A DNA stretch of 64,000 nt from Cyclobacteriaceae bacterium. GTDB taxonomy: Bacteria; Bacteroidota; Bacteroidia; Cytophagales; Cyclobacteriaceae. The notes beneath the pieces are model-generated. The model was not told where the DNA came from and ran no database searches. It was given only the letters and a program-made list of their open reading frames with translations. A program made the position numbers and the translations under genes. The DNA is taken from assembly GCA_019694875.1 (NCBI GenBank), contig JAIBBC010000001.1:1495501-1559500 (forward strand). The letters run 5' to 3'. This document shows, piece by piece, positions 1 to 8,251 of the stretch. Every line of letters starts with the position of its first letter. Within the stretch, counting starts at the first letter, position 1.

Positions 1-12
1 AGGCAGTTCAAA

Positions 13-42
13 TAGACGTGTTAGACTTTAGACGTGAGACTT
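13..42. repeat. short imperfect direct repeat
   Basis: Two adjacent copies of TAGACGTG(TT)AGACTT lie in the intergenic sequence at the left edge. I see no gene here and the function is unknown. Confidence 0.3.
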
Positions 43-65
43 AAGATCTATTTTGTAATCAAGAT

Positions 66-254
66 TTAAAAATAGGAGAATCGAATCCAAGCTGCCGCCA
101 CACCGATCACTATCGTTGAAACAAATCCGACAATAAAATTAATAACCTGTTTCGATGCCGAACCCTGTGAATAGTGTGATGACAATTTTCCTCTGAAACC
201 TGTGAACATCCAGCAGATAAATGCTCCAAAAAACTCAACTTTATTTTCCGGCAT
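66..254 (-). CDS. small hypothetical membrane protein
   Basis: A 62-residue product with a hydrophobic N-terminal stretch (about residues 8-20) and a clear transmembrane segment near the C-terminus (about 38-58). A basic, Ser/Gly-rich region lies between them. The layout of a short helix, a polar loop and a long helix fits a small inner-membrane protein. I do not recognise the family. It lies downstream of the minus-strand Sua5 gene but is separated by about 85 bases holding a small palindrome, so it may be a separate transcript. Confidence 0.45.
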   Translation of the reverse strand: MPENKVEFFGAFICWMFTGFRGKLSSHYSQGSASKQVINFIVGFVSTIVIGVAAAWIRFSYF

Positions 255-301
255 AAGTTCTACAAGTCAGTAGTGGTTTTGAAGTTATCAACCTGAGTTT
301 A

Positions 302-316
302 CCTGCCGCAGGCAGG
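302..316. repeat. small palindrome (CCTGCC-GCA-GGCAGG)
   Basis: A perfect 6-bp stem with a 3-base loop in the gap upstream of the small membrane protein gene and just 3' of the Sua5 gene. Its half CCTGCCTG-like sequence recurs near 17,195, so it may be a copy of a dispersed intergenic palindrome. It lacks a U-run on either side and is not a good terminator. Confidence 0.35.
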
Positions 317-338
317 CTTGTCAGGCTGTTTATGTTTA

Positions 339-962
339 TTACAAATCAATTTCACCCAACCCTTGCCGCACAAGCACCAACTCTTCACCGGTGCAATCCA
401 CTACCGTGGATGGAATGTTTCCGCCAGCTCCGCCATCAATCACAACATCCACCAGGTTTTTAAAGTCTTCGTAGATCTCTTCCGGATCGGTGGTGTATTC
501 TTTGATCTTGTCATCGTCTTTAATGGATGAGGTAATCAGCGGATTTCCTAACTCGGCAACGATGGTACGCGGGATGTTGTGATCAGGAATCCGGATGCCA
601 ACGGTCTTCTTGGTTACGTCCAGAATCTTCGGCACCTTACTGCTCGATTCTAATATAAACGTGAACGGCCCAGGCAGTGATTTCTTCAACACTTTGAATA
701 CGGGCGTTTGAAGATTCTTTACATATTCAGAAATGTGCGTGAGATCGTTGCAAATAAACGACAGGTCAAGCTTGTTAGGCTTAATATCCATTACCCGGCA
801 TAACCGCTCGATCGACTTCCGGTTCATCAGATCACACCCAATACCATAAATTGTGTCGGTCGGGTAAACCACAATTCCGCCTTTGCGTAAAATATCCACA
901 ACGCGGTTGATCTTTCGCATTTCGGGATTGTCCGGATGTATTTTGAGTAATTCGGCTGCCAT
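339..962 (-). CDS. L-threonylcarbamoyladenylate synthase (Sua5/YciO/YrdC family)
   Basis: Makes threonylcarbamoyl-AMP from threonine, bicarbonate and ATP, the first step of the t6A37 tRNA modification. The YrdC fold is shown by YPTDTIYG at about residues 33-40, followed by the usual region on Sua5 substrate binding (KPNK...SFIC). It has the short single-domain length of YciO/YrdC proteins without the C-terminal Sua5 domain. I start it at an internal ATG (962), because the 19 residues before it look non-coding and the family normally begins a few residues before the first helix. The frame extends upstream to 1019. It is divergent from mltG. Confidence 0.88.
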   Translation of the reverse strand: MAAELLKIHPDNPEMRKINRVVDILRKGGIVVYPTDTIYGIGCDLMNRKSIERLCRVMDIKPNKLDLSFICNDLTHISEYVKNLQTPVFKVLKKSLPGPFTFILESSSKVPKILDVTKKTVGIRIPDHNIPRTIVAELGNPLITSSIKDDDKIKEYTTDPEEIYEDFKNLVDVVIDGGAGGNIPSTVVDCTGEELVLVRQGLGEIDL

Positions 963-1059
963 TTGTGTTTCAAATATAACATCAAACGTTTCAATGTAAT
1001 TCCCCGAACGCGTGTTCATCTGCGTGACAGCTAACGATAACGGATGAGTGGGAAAGTTG

Positions 1060-1067
1060 TATTTTTG
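1060..1067 (+). promoter_or_regulatory. candidate Bacteroidota -7 promoter element (TAnnTTTG)
   Basis: TATTTTTG at 1060-1067 matches the Bacteroidota -7 consensus and lies 17 bases before the mltG start codon, in the gap between the divergent Sua5 and mltG genes. I see no convincing -33 TTG partner, so this is a motif match only. Confidence 0.35.
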
Positions 1068-1084
1068 AAGTCTGATAATGCCCT

Positions 1085-2155
1085 ATGTTTAAAGGAAAGC
1101 TAAAACTTATCGTATTTCTGGTTTTGTCGGTGCTGATGATTTCGTTCACGTACTATGCTTACCAGATTTGTTATACACCAAATATTCTTGTGGGGAAGGA
1201 GAATCGTGTGATTGTTATCCCCGACAGCGCTGATTTCAAAAAGGTTCAGGAAATTCTTCACGAAGGCGATTATGTGCAGGATTTGTTGTCGTTCAGTTTT
1301 CTGGCCAAGCTGATGGATTATGACAAAGCTGTTAAGTCTGGCCGGTACACACTGCGCGCGAACATGACCAACCTCGAAGCGATCCGGTATTTGCGCCTGG
1401 GTTTGCAAGAGCCTGTTGATGTTACGTTCAACAACGTCCGGCTGATTCCGGAACTCAGCGAGAAGATCACTAAGAACCTGGAAATAAGTTCGGCACAATT
1501 TGAAGCCGCGCTGATTAAATTCGCCATGACGAACAAATACGGTTTCAACAAGGATAATGTGTTGTGCATGTTTGTGCCGAATACCTATGAGGTGTACTAC
1601 AACTCATCTGCTGAACAGTTGATCGATAAAATGCATGATGAGTACGAAAAATTCTGGAATACCGAGCGTCAGGACAAAGCAGCGGCATTAAAGCTTACCC
1701 CGATTGAAGTTTCGATTCTGGCTTCTATTGTGCAAGCCGAAAACACCAAGGGAGATGAAGCACGCAGAATTGCCGGTCTTTATATCAATCGTCTTAAACA
1801 AGGCATTCCGCTGCAAGCCGATCCTACACTGGTATTTGCTTCGGGCGACTTCTCCCTGAAGCGCGTTTTAAATGTGCACAAGGAAACCGACTCTCCTTAC
1901 AATACGTATAAATATGCCGGTTTACCTCCCGGGCCCATCAACATGCCGGGGATCAATGCCATTGACGGAGTACTTAACTACGAGAAGCACGACTACATTT
2001 ACATGTGTGCAAAAGAAGACTTTTCCGGTCACCATAATTTTGCTGCATCCTACTCCGACCACCTGAAGAATGCACAGCGCTACCAGGCTGCGCTTACGCG
2101 TGAACAAAAAATCGGTGCGGCATTGCGCGCAAAAGAAGCAGCTAAAAAGAAATAA
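1085..2155 (+). CDS. mltG: endolytic transglycosylase MltG (YceG-like)
   Basis: An inner-membrane endolytic murein transglycosylase that cleaves nascent glycan strands and sets chain length. The 356-residue product has an N-terminal membrane anchor (about residues 8-28), a LysM-like region and the YceG catalytic domain. The catalytic Glu is about residue 219 in SIVQAEN, followed by INRL and QADPTL, all typical of MltG. Normal length for the family. The stop codon overlaps the start of the thioesterase gene (TAATG), so the three genes from here to 3553 are probably one operon. The C-terminus is a Lys/Ala-rich tail. Confidence 0.95.
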   Translation: MFKGKLKLIVFLVLSVLMISFTYYAYQICYTPNILVGKENRVIVIPDSADFKKVQEILHEGDYVQDLLSFSFLAKLMDYDKAVKSGRYTLRANMTNLEAIRYLRLGLQEPVDVTFNNVRLIPELSEKITKNLEISSAQFEAALIKFAMTNKYGFNKDNVLCMFVPNTYEVYYNSSAEQLIDKMHDEYEKFWNTERQDKAAALKLTPIEVSILASIVQAENTKGDEARRIAGLYINRLKQGIPLQADPTLVFASGDFSLKRVLNVHKETDSPYNTYKYAGLPPGPINMPGINAIDGVLNYEKHDYIYMCAKEDFSGHHNFAASYSDHLKNAQRYQAALTREQKIGAALRAKEAAKKK

Positions 2156-2571
2156 TGTACCGGTCCGAGACATCTATCCGCGTTCGTTACGGTGAAACCG
2201 ACCAGATGGCGTATGTGTATTATGGAAACTACGCCATGTATTATGAAGTAGCCCGTGTGGAGAGTCTGCGTCAGCTGGGTGTAACCTACAAGGAACTGGA
2301 AGCGTCAGGAATCATGATGCCGGTGCTGGAAAATCACTCCAGATTTCTCGGTCCTGCCCGGTATGACGAGTTGCTGCGCATTGTTACCACGATTCGGGAA
2401 AAGCCGGGAGTAAAGATTAAATTTGAATACGAGATATTTAATGAGCAGAACAAGCTCATCAATCAGGGCGAAACACTGCTGGCGTTTGTCGACAGTAAAA
2501 CGGGCCGGCCGGTTCGCACGCCTGAGATGATGACGCGCGTGCTCAGTCCTTTTTTCAGTAATGAAGTATAA
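2155..2571 (+). CDS. acyl-CoA thioesterase, 4HBT hotdog family (YbgC/FadM-like)
   Basis: A hotdog-fold thioesterase that hydrolyses acyl-CoA thioesters. The motif YGETDQMAYVYYGNY (about residues 13-27) holds the catalytic Asp of the 4-hydroxybenzoyl-CoA thioesterase group and is highly characteristic. The 138 residues are the usual length. It overlaps mltG upstream and the BrkB gene downstream by a few bases, so the three are translationally coupled. The physiological substrate cannot be read from the sequence. Confidence 0.92.
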   Translation: MYRSETSIRVRYGETDQMAYVYYGNYAMYYEVARVESLRQLGVTYKELEASGIMMPVLENHSRFLGPARYDELLRIVTTIREKPGVKIKFEYEIFNEQNKLINQGETLLAFVDSKTGRPVRTPEMMTRVLSPFFSNEV

Positions 2572-3553
2572 GTTTAAACGTTACTTTTTTTCCTGGTCGC
2601 CTTCGCGGATCACCATCCATTGGATGCGCAAGATCCGCTTCAAGCGCTGGGATAACGTTTCGCTGTACCGTCTTGTAAAACTCTTCATCAAGAATTTACA
2701 GGAAGATGAAATCCTCAACCGGGCAAACAGCGTGGCATACAGTTTCATGCTGGCCATTTTTCCTGCGATCATCTTTTTGTTCACACTGATTCCGTACATC
2801 ACTACGTGGATACCTTCGGTGAATACCGACAGCATCATGCAATTCCTTTCCGAAATGATGCCACCCAGCATGTACGATGTGGTGAATACCACCATCCGCG
2901 ATATTCTGAGCAATCAGCGTGGCGGGCTGTTAACATTGGGTTTCGTTTTTTCCCTATGGCTGGCTACAAACGGTATGATGTCGCTGATGAGCGCGTTCAA
3001 TGCCTGCTATAAAACCAGCGATCGCAGAAAGGGTTGGAAGATGCGCCTCGTGGCCACCGGACTAACAATTAACCTGGCGATTGTATTGTGCCTGGCCGTT
3101 GTGTTACTTGTGGTTGGTCAGCTTACGCTGGATTATGTGTTGTCGCACCTGAACCAGTTCGAGTGGCTGAACGGCATCGACAAGTGGACGGTGAACCTGC
3201 TGCTCGTGCTGCGGTTTATTGTAATTTTTGTGGTATTCTTTCTTGCGGTATCAACGGTGTATTACTTCGGCCCGGCAATTCATTACAACTGGCGTTTTTT
3301 TTCAATCGGATCGTTTCTGGCAACGCTGTTTATTTTAGGTGTTTCGTACGGGTTTTCGTATTACGTCACCAACTTTGGAACATACAACAAAGTGTATGGG
3401 TCCATCGGGGTGCTGATTGCGCTGATGGTTTGGGTGCAACTGGTTACGGTTGTATTGCTGATCGGATACGAAATTAATGCCAGCATTCACGATGCCGCGC
3501 GCATGCAGGCGCTCTGGCATGGCCGAAGATTTAAGTCTGAAGAAGTGGTATAG
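2561..3553 (+). CDS. YihY/BrkB family inner-membrane protein
   Basis: A polytopic membrane protein of the YihY/virulence factor BrkB family. After a basic N-terminus (about 60 residues) come the family signature LNRANSVAYSFMLAIFPAIIF and about six membrane segments. The late Tyr/Gly-rich segment (YNKVYGSIGVLIALMVWVQ) is also typical. The 330 residues are normal length. The start overlaps the thioesterase gene by 11 bases. The biochemical role of the family is not settled; do not read the old name 'ribonuclease BN' into it. Confidence 0.9.
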   Translation: MKYKFKRYFFSWSPSRITIHWMRKIRFKRWDNVSLYRLVKLFIKNLQEDEILNRANSVAYSFMLAIFPAIIFLFTLIPYITTWIPSVNTDSIMQFLSEMMPPSMYDVVNTTIRDILSNQRGGLLTLGFVFSLWLATNGMMSLMSAFNACYKTSDRRKGWKMRLVATGLTINLAIVLCLAVVLLVVGQLTLDYVLSHLNQFEWLNGIDKWTVNLLLVLRFIVIFVVFFLAVSTVYYFGPAIHYNWRFFSIGSFLATLFILGVSYGFSYYVTNFGTYNKVYGSIGVLIALMVWVQLVTVVLLIGYEINASIHDAARMQALWHGRRFKSEEVV

Positions 3554-3555
3554 GT

Positions 3556-4074
3556 TCAGTCCTTCAGACTGTAAAGTATCTTTTGAAAATCCGCTTTGAA
3601 CTGGTCTTTTTTATCAGCCGCACTCCAGGCCAGTACTTTGTAAAATGATTTTTTAGTCTCTACCACTCCCACGTGATAATAGATTTCTGTTTCAAGCTCT
3701 TTATCGTAATACGTGGCATCGGCTTCGATAAAATTGATGCCGGCTTTTGTTTGAGAAACCGGCTCAGAAACTTGTCGGTTTTCCTGGTCCGTTAAAAAAT
3801 CCGCGATGAATCCGTCATAAAACTCGCGTACAGACGCGAACGTAACTTCAGCAAGCGCCAATTCTTCTTTTGTATCATAGATTACAAAACCCGCCACATC
3901 TTTATCATCGCTCTTGTATTGAATGGACGCAACATCATTCAGCCCAACCGTTCTGATCATGTAATCGGGAAGGCTGATCGTGAATACGTGCCCACCCTTG
4001 TATTCTTTCATGGTTTGAGCTTTTGAACTGAAAGCAACAGTCAATGCAACAAAAAGAAGGACAAGGTTTTTCAT
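3556..4074 (-). CDS. hypothetical secreted protein
   Basis: A protein of about 172 residues with a clear signal peptide (MKNLVLLFVALTVAFSSKAQ, cleavage probably after Ala-Gln) when started at the internal ATG at 4074; the frame extends to 4107 without a signal-like sequence. The mature part is mixed alpha/beta with no motif I recognise. It converges tail-to-tail with the BrkB gene, 2 bases apart. Probably periplasmic or surface-exposed. Confidence 0.7.
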   Translation of the reverse strand: MKNLVLLFVALTVAFSSKAQTMKEYKGGHVFTISLPDYMIRTVGLNDVASIQYKSDDKDVAGFVIYDTKEELALAEVTFASVREFYDGFIADFLTDQENRQVSEPVSQTKAGINFIEADATYYDKELETEIYYHVGVVETKKSFYKVLAWSAADKKDQFKADFQKILYSLKD

Positions 4075-4132
4075 AGCGGGATTTAGATGTGCGTAAATAA
4101 AACTCAAAAGTGTGACTTTTCAATACTGCGGA

Positions 4133-5371
4133 TTACCATTCAATAATCAAATTGCTTTTTGGCTTACTTTTTCTCCAAAGCCACCAGACAATTGTGACGA
4201 TTACTAAACCGAGTCCAATGCTATATAAATGGAACGTGACGAATATTGCTTGATCATAACTCGGTCTTCCAGCACTGTGCGACCATGCGATGAATGCATC
4301 GGCCATCGGGAGTTTACCAAACAGGTACCACCTTTCAGTTTGATTCTCAAGCGGAAAGCCTAATGTTTCAATAGTTCCGTTGATTTTGCGGCTTACTTCA
4401 GGTTTATCAAAAAGCAGAAATGTTTGCATGCCAACGATCGTTGCAGCCCCGCCCATTTGAAAAATAACGGGACCTGAGTCAACATCGCCCATGCCGAGAT
4501 CACCTTTTGGATATTCGCGAATGCCACTTAATCCGAAACGGCTGTCGATAAACAACTTCTCGTAGATTTCATATTGACTGCGCGCGAACTTCGGGTCGAT
4601 TTCTTTCAGGAAAATCAGCATCAGACTTTGAGATGATCCCCGGGCAGTCTCTGCGGGAGTTTGATCACGATCATTGATCGAATGCGGAATTAATCCATTC
4701 TTATCGACCTTGCCCTTAACTTTTTCAATCCAATCTGCGATGTCCGGTGCGTACTTCGGTTCAAATAGCTTATCGTGCAGCGCCAGCGATGCGGCACACA
4801 TCATTACATCTGCCGGCCATACCTGACCGTAATAGGTTGCCGGATATGTTTTTTGTTTTAAGGCAGATGCAATTAAATCACAACGGGATCTGAATTGAGC
4901 GATTTCAATGCTATCCCGGACTGATGGATCTTCGACCAATAGCTTTCTTCCCAGCAAATAATTGCACCAGCCGTTATAGAAAGCTCCGTAAGGAAGCGGT
5001 AACGTTTCGTCAAAATTTGATCGCCCTGTTTCACTGTCTAGTTTGTTGTATGCATTTTGAATTTCTGCAATACCCTTCGTGCGAAGCGAATCATTAGACT
5101 GCAACTCAGACAAGACATTGCACCATGCCAGTCCATACAGAGCATTCATAAAAACATAGCCTTCCGGATAAATGGTCTGCATGTTCAAGTCTGCATCCTC
5201 ATCAAGAGCGACTTCCAAGAACCTGAGTTCCTTGAGTAAATCGAGATTTAAAGAATCGTTTGCACTGATTTTGATCTCAGGAGCGTGATATACACGAATG
5301 TTGAGCGTCAATAGTATGGCGGCAAATACCGCCAGGCAAGCTGTTAGAAATATTTTCAGCAGCTTGCTCAT
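4133..5371 (-). CDS. membrane-anchored (alpha/alpha)-toroid-like protein
   Basis: A 412-residue protein with an N-terminal membrane segment (about 5-26), a large periplasmic helical region and a C-terminal membrane segment (about 375-398) followed by a basic tail. The middle has aromatic motifs (YGAFYNGWCNYLLG, TYYGQVWPADVMMC, GDVDSGPVIFQMGG) that resemble helical-barrel glycan-active or linalool-dehydratase-like folds. No catalytic assignment is possible from the sequence. Its start overlaps the end of the pseudouridine synthase gene by 4 bases, so the two are coupled. Confidence 0.6.
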   Translation of the reverse strand: MSKLLKIFLTACLAVFAAILLTLNIRVYHAPEIKISANDSLNLDLLKELRFLEVALDEDADLNMQTIYPEGYVFMNALYGLAWCNVLSELQSNDSLRTKGIAEIQNAYNKLDSETGRSNFDETLPLPYGAFYNGWCNYLLGRKLLVEDPSVRDSIEIAQFRSRCDLIASALKQKTYPATYYGQVWPADVMMCAASLALHDKLFEPKYAPDIADWIEKVKGKVDKNGLIPHSINDRDQTPAETARGSSQSLMLIFLKEIDPKFARSQYEIYEKLFIDSRFGLSGIREYPKGDLGMGDVDSGPVIFQMGGAATIVGMQTFLLFDKPEVSRKINGTIETLGFPLENQTERWYLFGKLPMADAFIAWSHSAGRPSYDQAIFVTFHLYSIGLGLVIVTIVWWLWRKSKPKSNLIIEW

Positions 5372-6024
5372 GAGTTCCAGGTATCCCTGAGTTTAATGTC
5401 CATCAACGATTCGGTTACCGGATGTTGAAAAACCAACCGATATGCAATCAGCGCGATAGAATCTTTCTGATACGAGACAGGTGATCCGTACAGTTCATCT
5501 CCGATGATCGGGCAACCTGTACTTGCCAGCTGCGCGCGGATTTGGTGATACTTGCCGGTGTGCAGTTCAATATTCCACAGAAATTTACCTTCCGTTGTTT
5601 TTGTAATCGTATAATCGAGAATGGCCTTCTCGCTGTATTCGATCTCGTGATTATACAAAACGGCTTTCTTTTTTTCCTTCCGATGCCAGTGTTCGAGCCG
5701 CCCCTGAAGTTGAGCGGGAGCATATTCTGTAAGAGCCTGGTAAAATTTTTTAACCTTCCGTTCGGCAAATTGTTCGCTGAGATTTTTTAACACCTCTCGT
5801 TTTTTGGTGAAGAGAACCAGTCCGCGAACAGGCCGGTCGATGCGGTGGATATGTTGAACGTAAACTTCCGCATCGGTTTTTGTTTTCAGATAACGTTTAA
5901 CTTCGTCCAGCAAATTCGGGTTTTGATTCCGGTCGGGCTCAACCATTAACCCCCCAGGCTTATCGATAACAAGGATAAAGTCATCTTCATATACGATATC
6001 ATTTGGGAGGCGTGTCAGTGGAAT
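5368..6024 (-). CDS. RluA-family pseudouridine synthase, no ATG/GTG/TTG start available
   Basis: An RNA pseudouridine synthase. [10 protein letters not shown] contains the catalytic Asp of the RluA family, and later HQIRAQLA and [11 protein letters not shown] are standard family motifs. The first in-frame ATG (5946) would cut off the conserved opening strand, because upstream codons read [18 protein letters not shown], a typical RluA N-terminus. Between that region and the in-frame stop at 6031-6033 there is no ATG, GTG or TTG. The only near-cognate candidates are ATT at 6022-6024 and CTG at 6016-6018. I place the start at ATT. Either candidate overlaps the end of purT. It has no S4 domain. 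Confidence 0.8.
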   Translation of the reverse strand: MPLTRLPNDIVYEDDFILVIDKPGGLMVEPDRNQNPNLLDEVKRYLKTKTDAEVYVQHIHRIDRPVRGLVLFTKKREVLKNLSEQFAERKVKKFYQALTEYAPAQLQGRLEHWHRKEKKKAVLYNHEIEYSEKAILDYTITKTTEGKFLWNIELHTGKYHQIRAQLASTGCPIIGDELYGSPVSYQKDSIALIAYRLVFQHPVTESLMDIKLRDTWNS

Positions 6025-7208
6025 GTATAGTTAATATTCGCTGCAGCCGCATTCGCTTTCTTACGCGCATCTTCAATGGATGCGCCCCGCGCCAGGCACA
6101 CCCCCATTCTTCGTTCACCCCTAACTTCAGGCTTGCCAAATAACCGAATTTGTGTGTCGGGCAGCTCCAATGCTTTTTCTATCCCGGAAAAAGTAATGTT
6201 ATCCGAATCGCCCTTAACAAGAATCACGCTGGAGGCGCTTGGGCCGTGCTGAACGATGTTCGGGATGGGCAGACCTAAAATCGCACGAACGTGCAGTGCA
6301 AACTCCGATAAATCCTGTGAGATCATTGTAACCATGCCGGTATCGTGTGGGCGTGGCGACAGTTCACTGAAATACACCGTATCACCCTTTACAAAAAACT
6401 CGACTCCGAAAATTCCATGTCCACCCAATGCATCGACAACGCTGGCTGCAATGTGTTGCGCGTGTTTCAACGCCTTTTCGGACATCGGATGCGGCTGCCA
6501 CGATTCCTGGTAATCACCATGTTCCTGGCGGTGACCAATTGGCTCACAGAATGAAATTCCATTTTTGTGGCGGATGGTGAGTAACGTGATCTCGTAATCG
6601 AAGTCGATAAAGCCCTCGATTATTACGCGCCCGCCACCGCTGCGCCCGCCTTCCTGCGCATATTGCCACGCGTGATCGATATCTTTTTCTGATTTTACAA
6701 CGCTTTGCCCTTTGCCTGATGAACTCATAATTGGTTTCACCACGCAGGGCATCCCAATAACTTTTATAGCGGCATCAAACTCGGTTTTGTTTCCGGCAAA
6801 TTTATAAGGAGATGTCTGGAGCTTTAATGTTTGTGCTGCAAGTGTGCGAATACCTTCGCGATTCATCGTTAACCGCGTTGCGTTGGCACACGGTATTACT
6901 TTAAATCCTTCGCGTTCAAGTTCTACCAGCGTGTCGGTTGCAATGGCTTCAACTTCCGGAATGATGTAGTCGGGCTTTTCCTTTTCAATCAACGTTCGCA
7001 ACGCTTTGCCATCCAGCATGGAGATCGCGTACGACCGGTGAGCGACCTGCATGGCAGGAGCATGTGGATAGCGGTCGACCGCGATTACTTCAACTCCGTA
7101 ACGCTGGAATTCAATGACAACTTCTTTGCCCAGCTCGCCTGAGCCGAGCATCATAATTTTTATAGCGGATGATTTCAGTGGTGTGCCGATGTGCAGAATC
7201 GAGTTCAT
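6015..7208 (-). CDS. purT: formate-dependent phosphoribosylglycinamide formyltransferase PurT
   Basis: An ATP-grasp enzyme that makes formyl-GAR from GAR, formate and ATP in purine synthesis, the folate-independent alternative to PurN. The N-terminal pre-ATP-grasp domain has [20 protein letters not shown]. The ATP-grasp region has [12 protein letters not shown], and the C-terminal part has [13 protein letters not shown], which is highly specific for PurT. The 397 residues match the usual size. Its end overlaps the start region of the downstream pseudouridine synthase gene, which suggests co-transcription. Confidence 0.95.
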   Translation of the reverse strand: MNSILHIGTPLKSSAIKIMMLGSGELGKEVVIEFQRYGVEVIAVDRYPHAPAMQVAHRSYAISMLDGKALRTLIEKEKPDYIIPEVEAIATDTLVELEREGFKVIPCANATRLTMNREGIRTLAAQTLKLQTSPYKFAGNKTEFDAAIKVIGMPCVVKPIMSSSGKGQSVVKSEKDIDHAWQYAQEGGRSGGGRVIIEGFIDFDYEITLLTIRHKNGISFCEPIGHRQEHGDYQESWQPHPMSEKALKHAQHIAASVVDALGGHGIFGVEFFVKGDTVYFSELSPRPHDTGMVTMISQDLSEFALHVRAILGLPIPNIVQHGPSASSVILVKGDSDNITFSGIEKALELPDTQIRLFGKPEVRGERRMGVCLARGASIEDARKKANAAAANINYTFH

Positions 7209-7298
7209 ATTTCAGAATTGGATTTTCAAAATACAAAAAATTAGGCGGTCGCAGCCGAGTGAGACTACACGAACATAAACTTTTGAAAAAGCGAAGCG

Positions 7299-7976
7299 TT
7301 AACGCGCCCGGATCGTTTCAATCCGATGAAGTAACTGCTCGTCAGAGAAGCTATCGAAAATGTAGGTTGCTTTCGATAGATCCTGGGTTCCGGAGTCAGG
7401 ATTTTTGTATCCCAAACAATGCATGCCTGCCCTTTTGGCGGCAGTTACACCATTGTAGCTGTCTTCGATCACCCAGCAGTTTGCGGGGGGCTGTTGATAT
7501 TGTTTTGATACCTTGAGAAAGATGTCAGGATTGGGCTTGCCATGTTGGACATCTTCACCGCTTACGATAAAGTCAAAGTAGTGAGTCAGTCTGAGTTTGT
7601 TCAGAATCAGATTGATGTTCATGCGCTGGCCTGACGAGGCAATAGCACAGACGTAGTTTTTTGCCCGAATTTTTTCCAGGAATGCAATCAGCCCTGGAGT
7701 GGGTGTTAGTTCTTCCGTAAGGAGCGCCTGATATTTTAATTCACGCTCTTTTTTTATGTACTCATTTACGTCTATGTCGAGTTTATTGGTCGCTTTAATG
7801 TGGTTCCAGAATAGAGTAGCTGATGCACCAATGAATTTTATGTGCTCATTGATCGGCAAGACTATTCCAAGTTCCTTGAACCATTGTTGATTTTTTTCGA
7901 GGTATAGTTTTTCGGAGTTCAGCAGTACCCCATCAACATCAAAAATGATAAGCGGATTCCGGGATGATATTTTCAT
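7299..7976 (-). CDS. HAD-superfamily hydrolase (beta-phosphoglucomutase-like)
   Basis: A phosphatase or phosphomutase of HAD subfamily IA. Motif I is DVDGVLLNSE near the N-terminus (nucleophile Asp and acid/base Asp), motif II is AIASSG, and motif III/IV lies in KPNPDIFLK and VIEDSYNGVTAAKRAGM. A four-helix cap sits between motifs I and II. The 225 residues are normal. The substrate is unknown. It is separated from purT by about 90 bases and lies divergent from the RDD-fusion gene across a 275-base gap where I see no gene. Confidence 0.88.
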   Translation of the reverse strand: MKISSRNPLIIFDVDGVLLNSEKLYLEKNQQWFKELGIVLPINEHIKFIGASATLFWNHIKATNKLDIDVNEYIKKERELKYQALLTEELTPTPGLIAFLEKIRAKNYVCAIASSGQRMNINLILNKLRLTHYFDFIVSGEDVQHGKPNPDIFLKVSKQYQQPPANCWVIEDSYNGVTAAKRAGMHCLGYKNPDSGTQDLSKATYIFDSFSDEQLLHRIETIRAR

Positions 7977-8251
7977 GATTGGTAAACTTAGACTTCTGTA
8001 ACCCGGAGTTCAATTTTTTATCCTGAAATTTAGTTATAGTAATTATGATTAAGATCAGCCGTTCAAAAAATGAATCATGAATTAGATTAATCGATATCTG
8101 TAATTATTTTCATCATCCATAAAGTTCTGTCACCTTGCTTCTGATAATTAGTCGTACTATTTTTCTTACAACAAATCCTGTAATTTATTCGTCAATAACG
8201 AATCTCTTTTAGGTGATTAAGTGTGTTCTTTTTCTAATAAACTCGCTGGAA

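Noticed and set aside
3556..3580. Small hairpin CAGTC...GACTG at the convergent ends of the BrkB and secreted-protein genes
   Set aside because: Stem of only five base pairs and inside a coding end; too weak to call a terminator.
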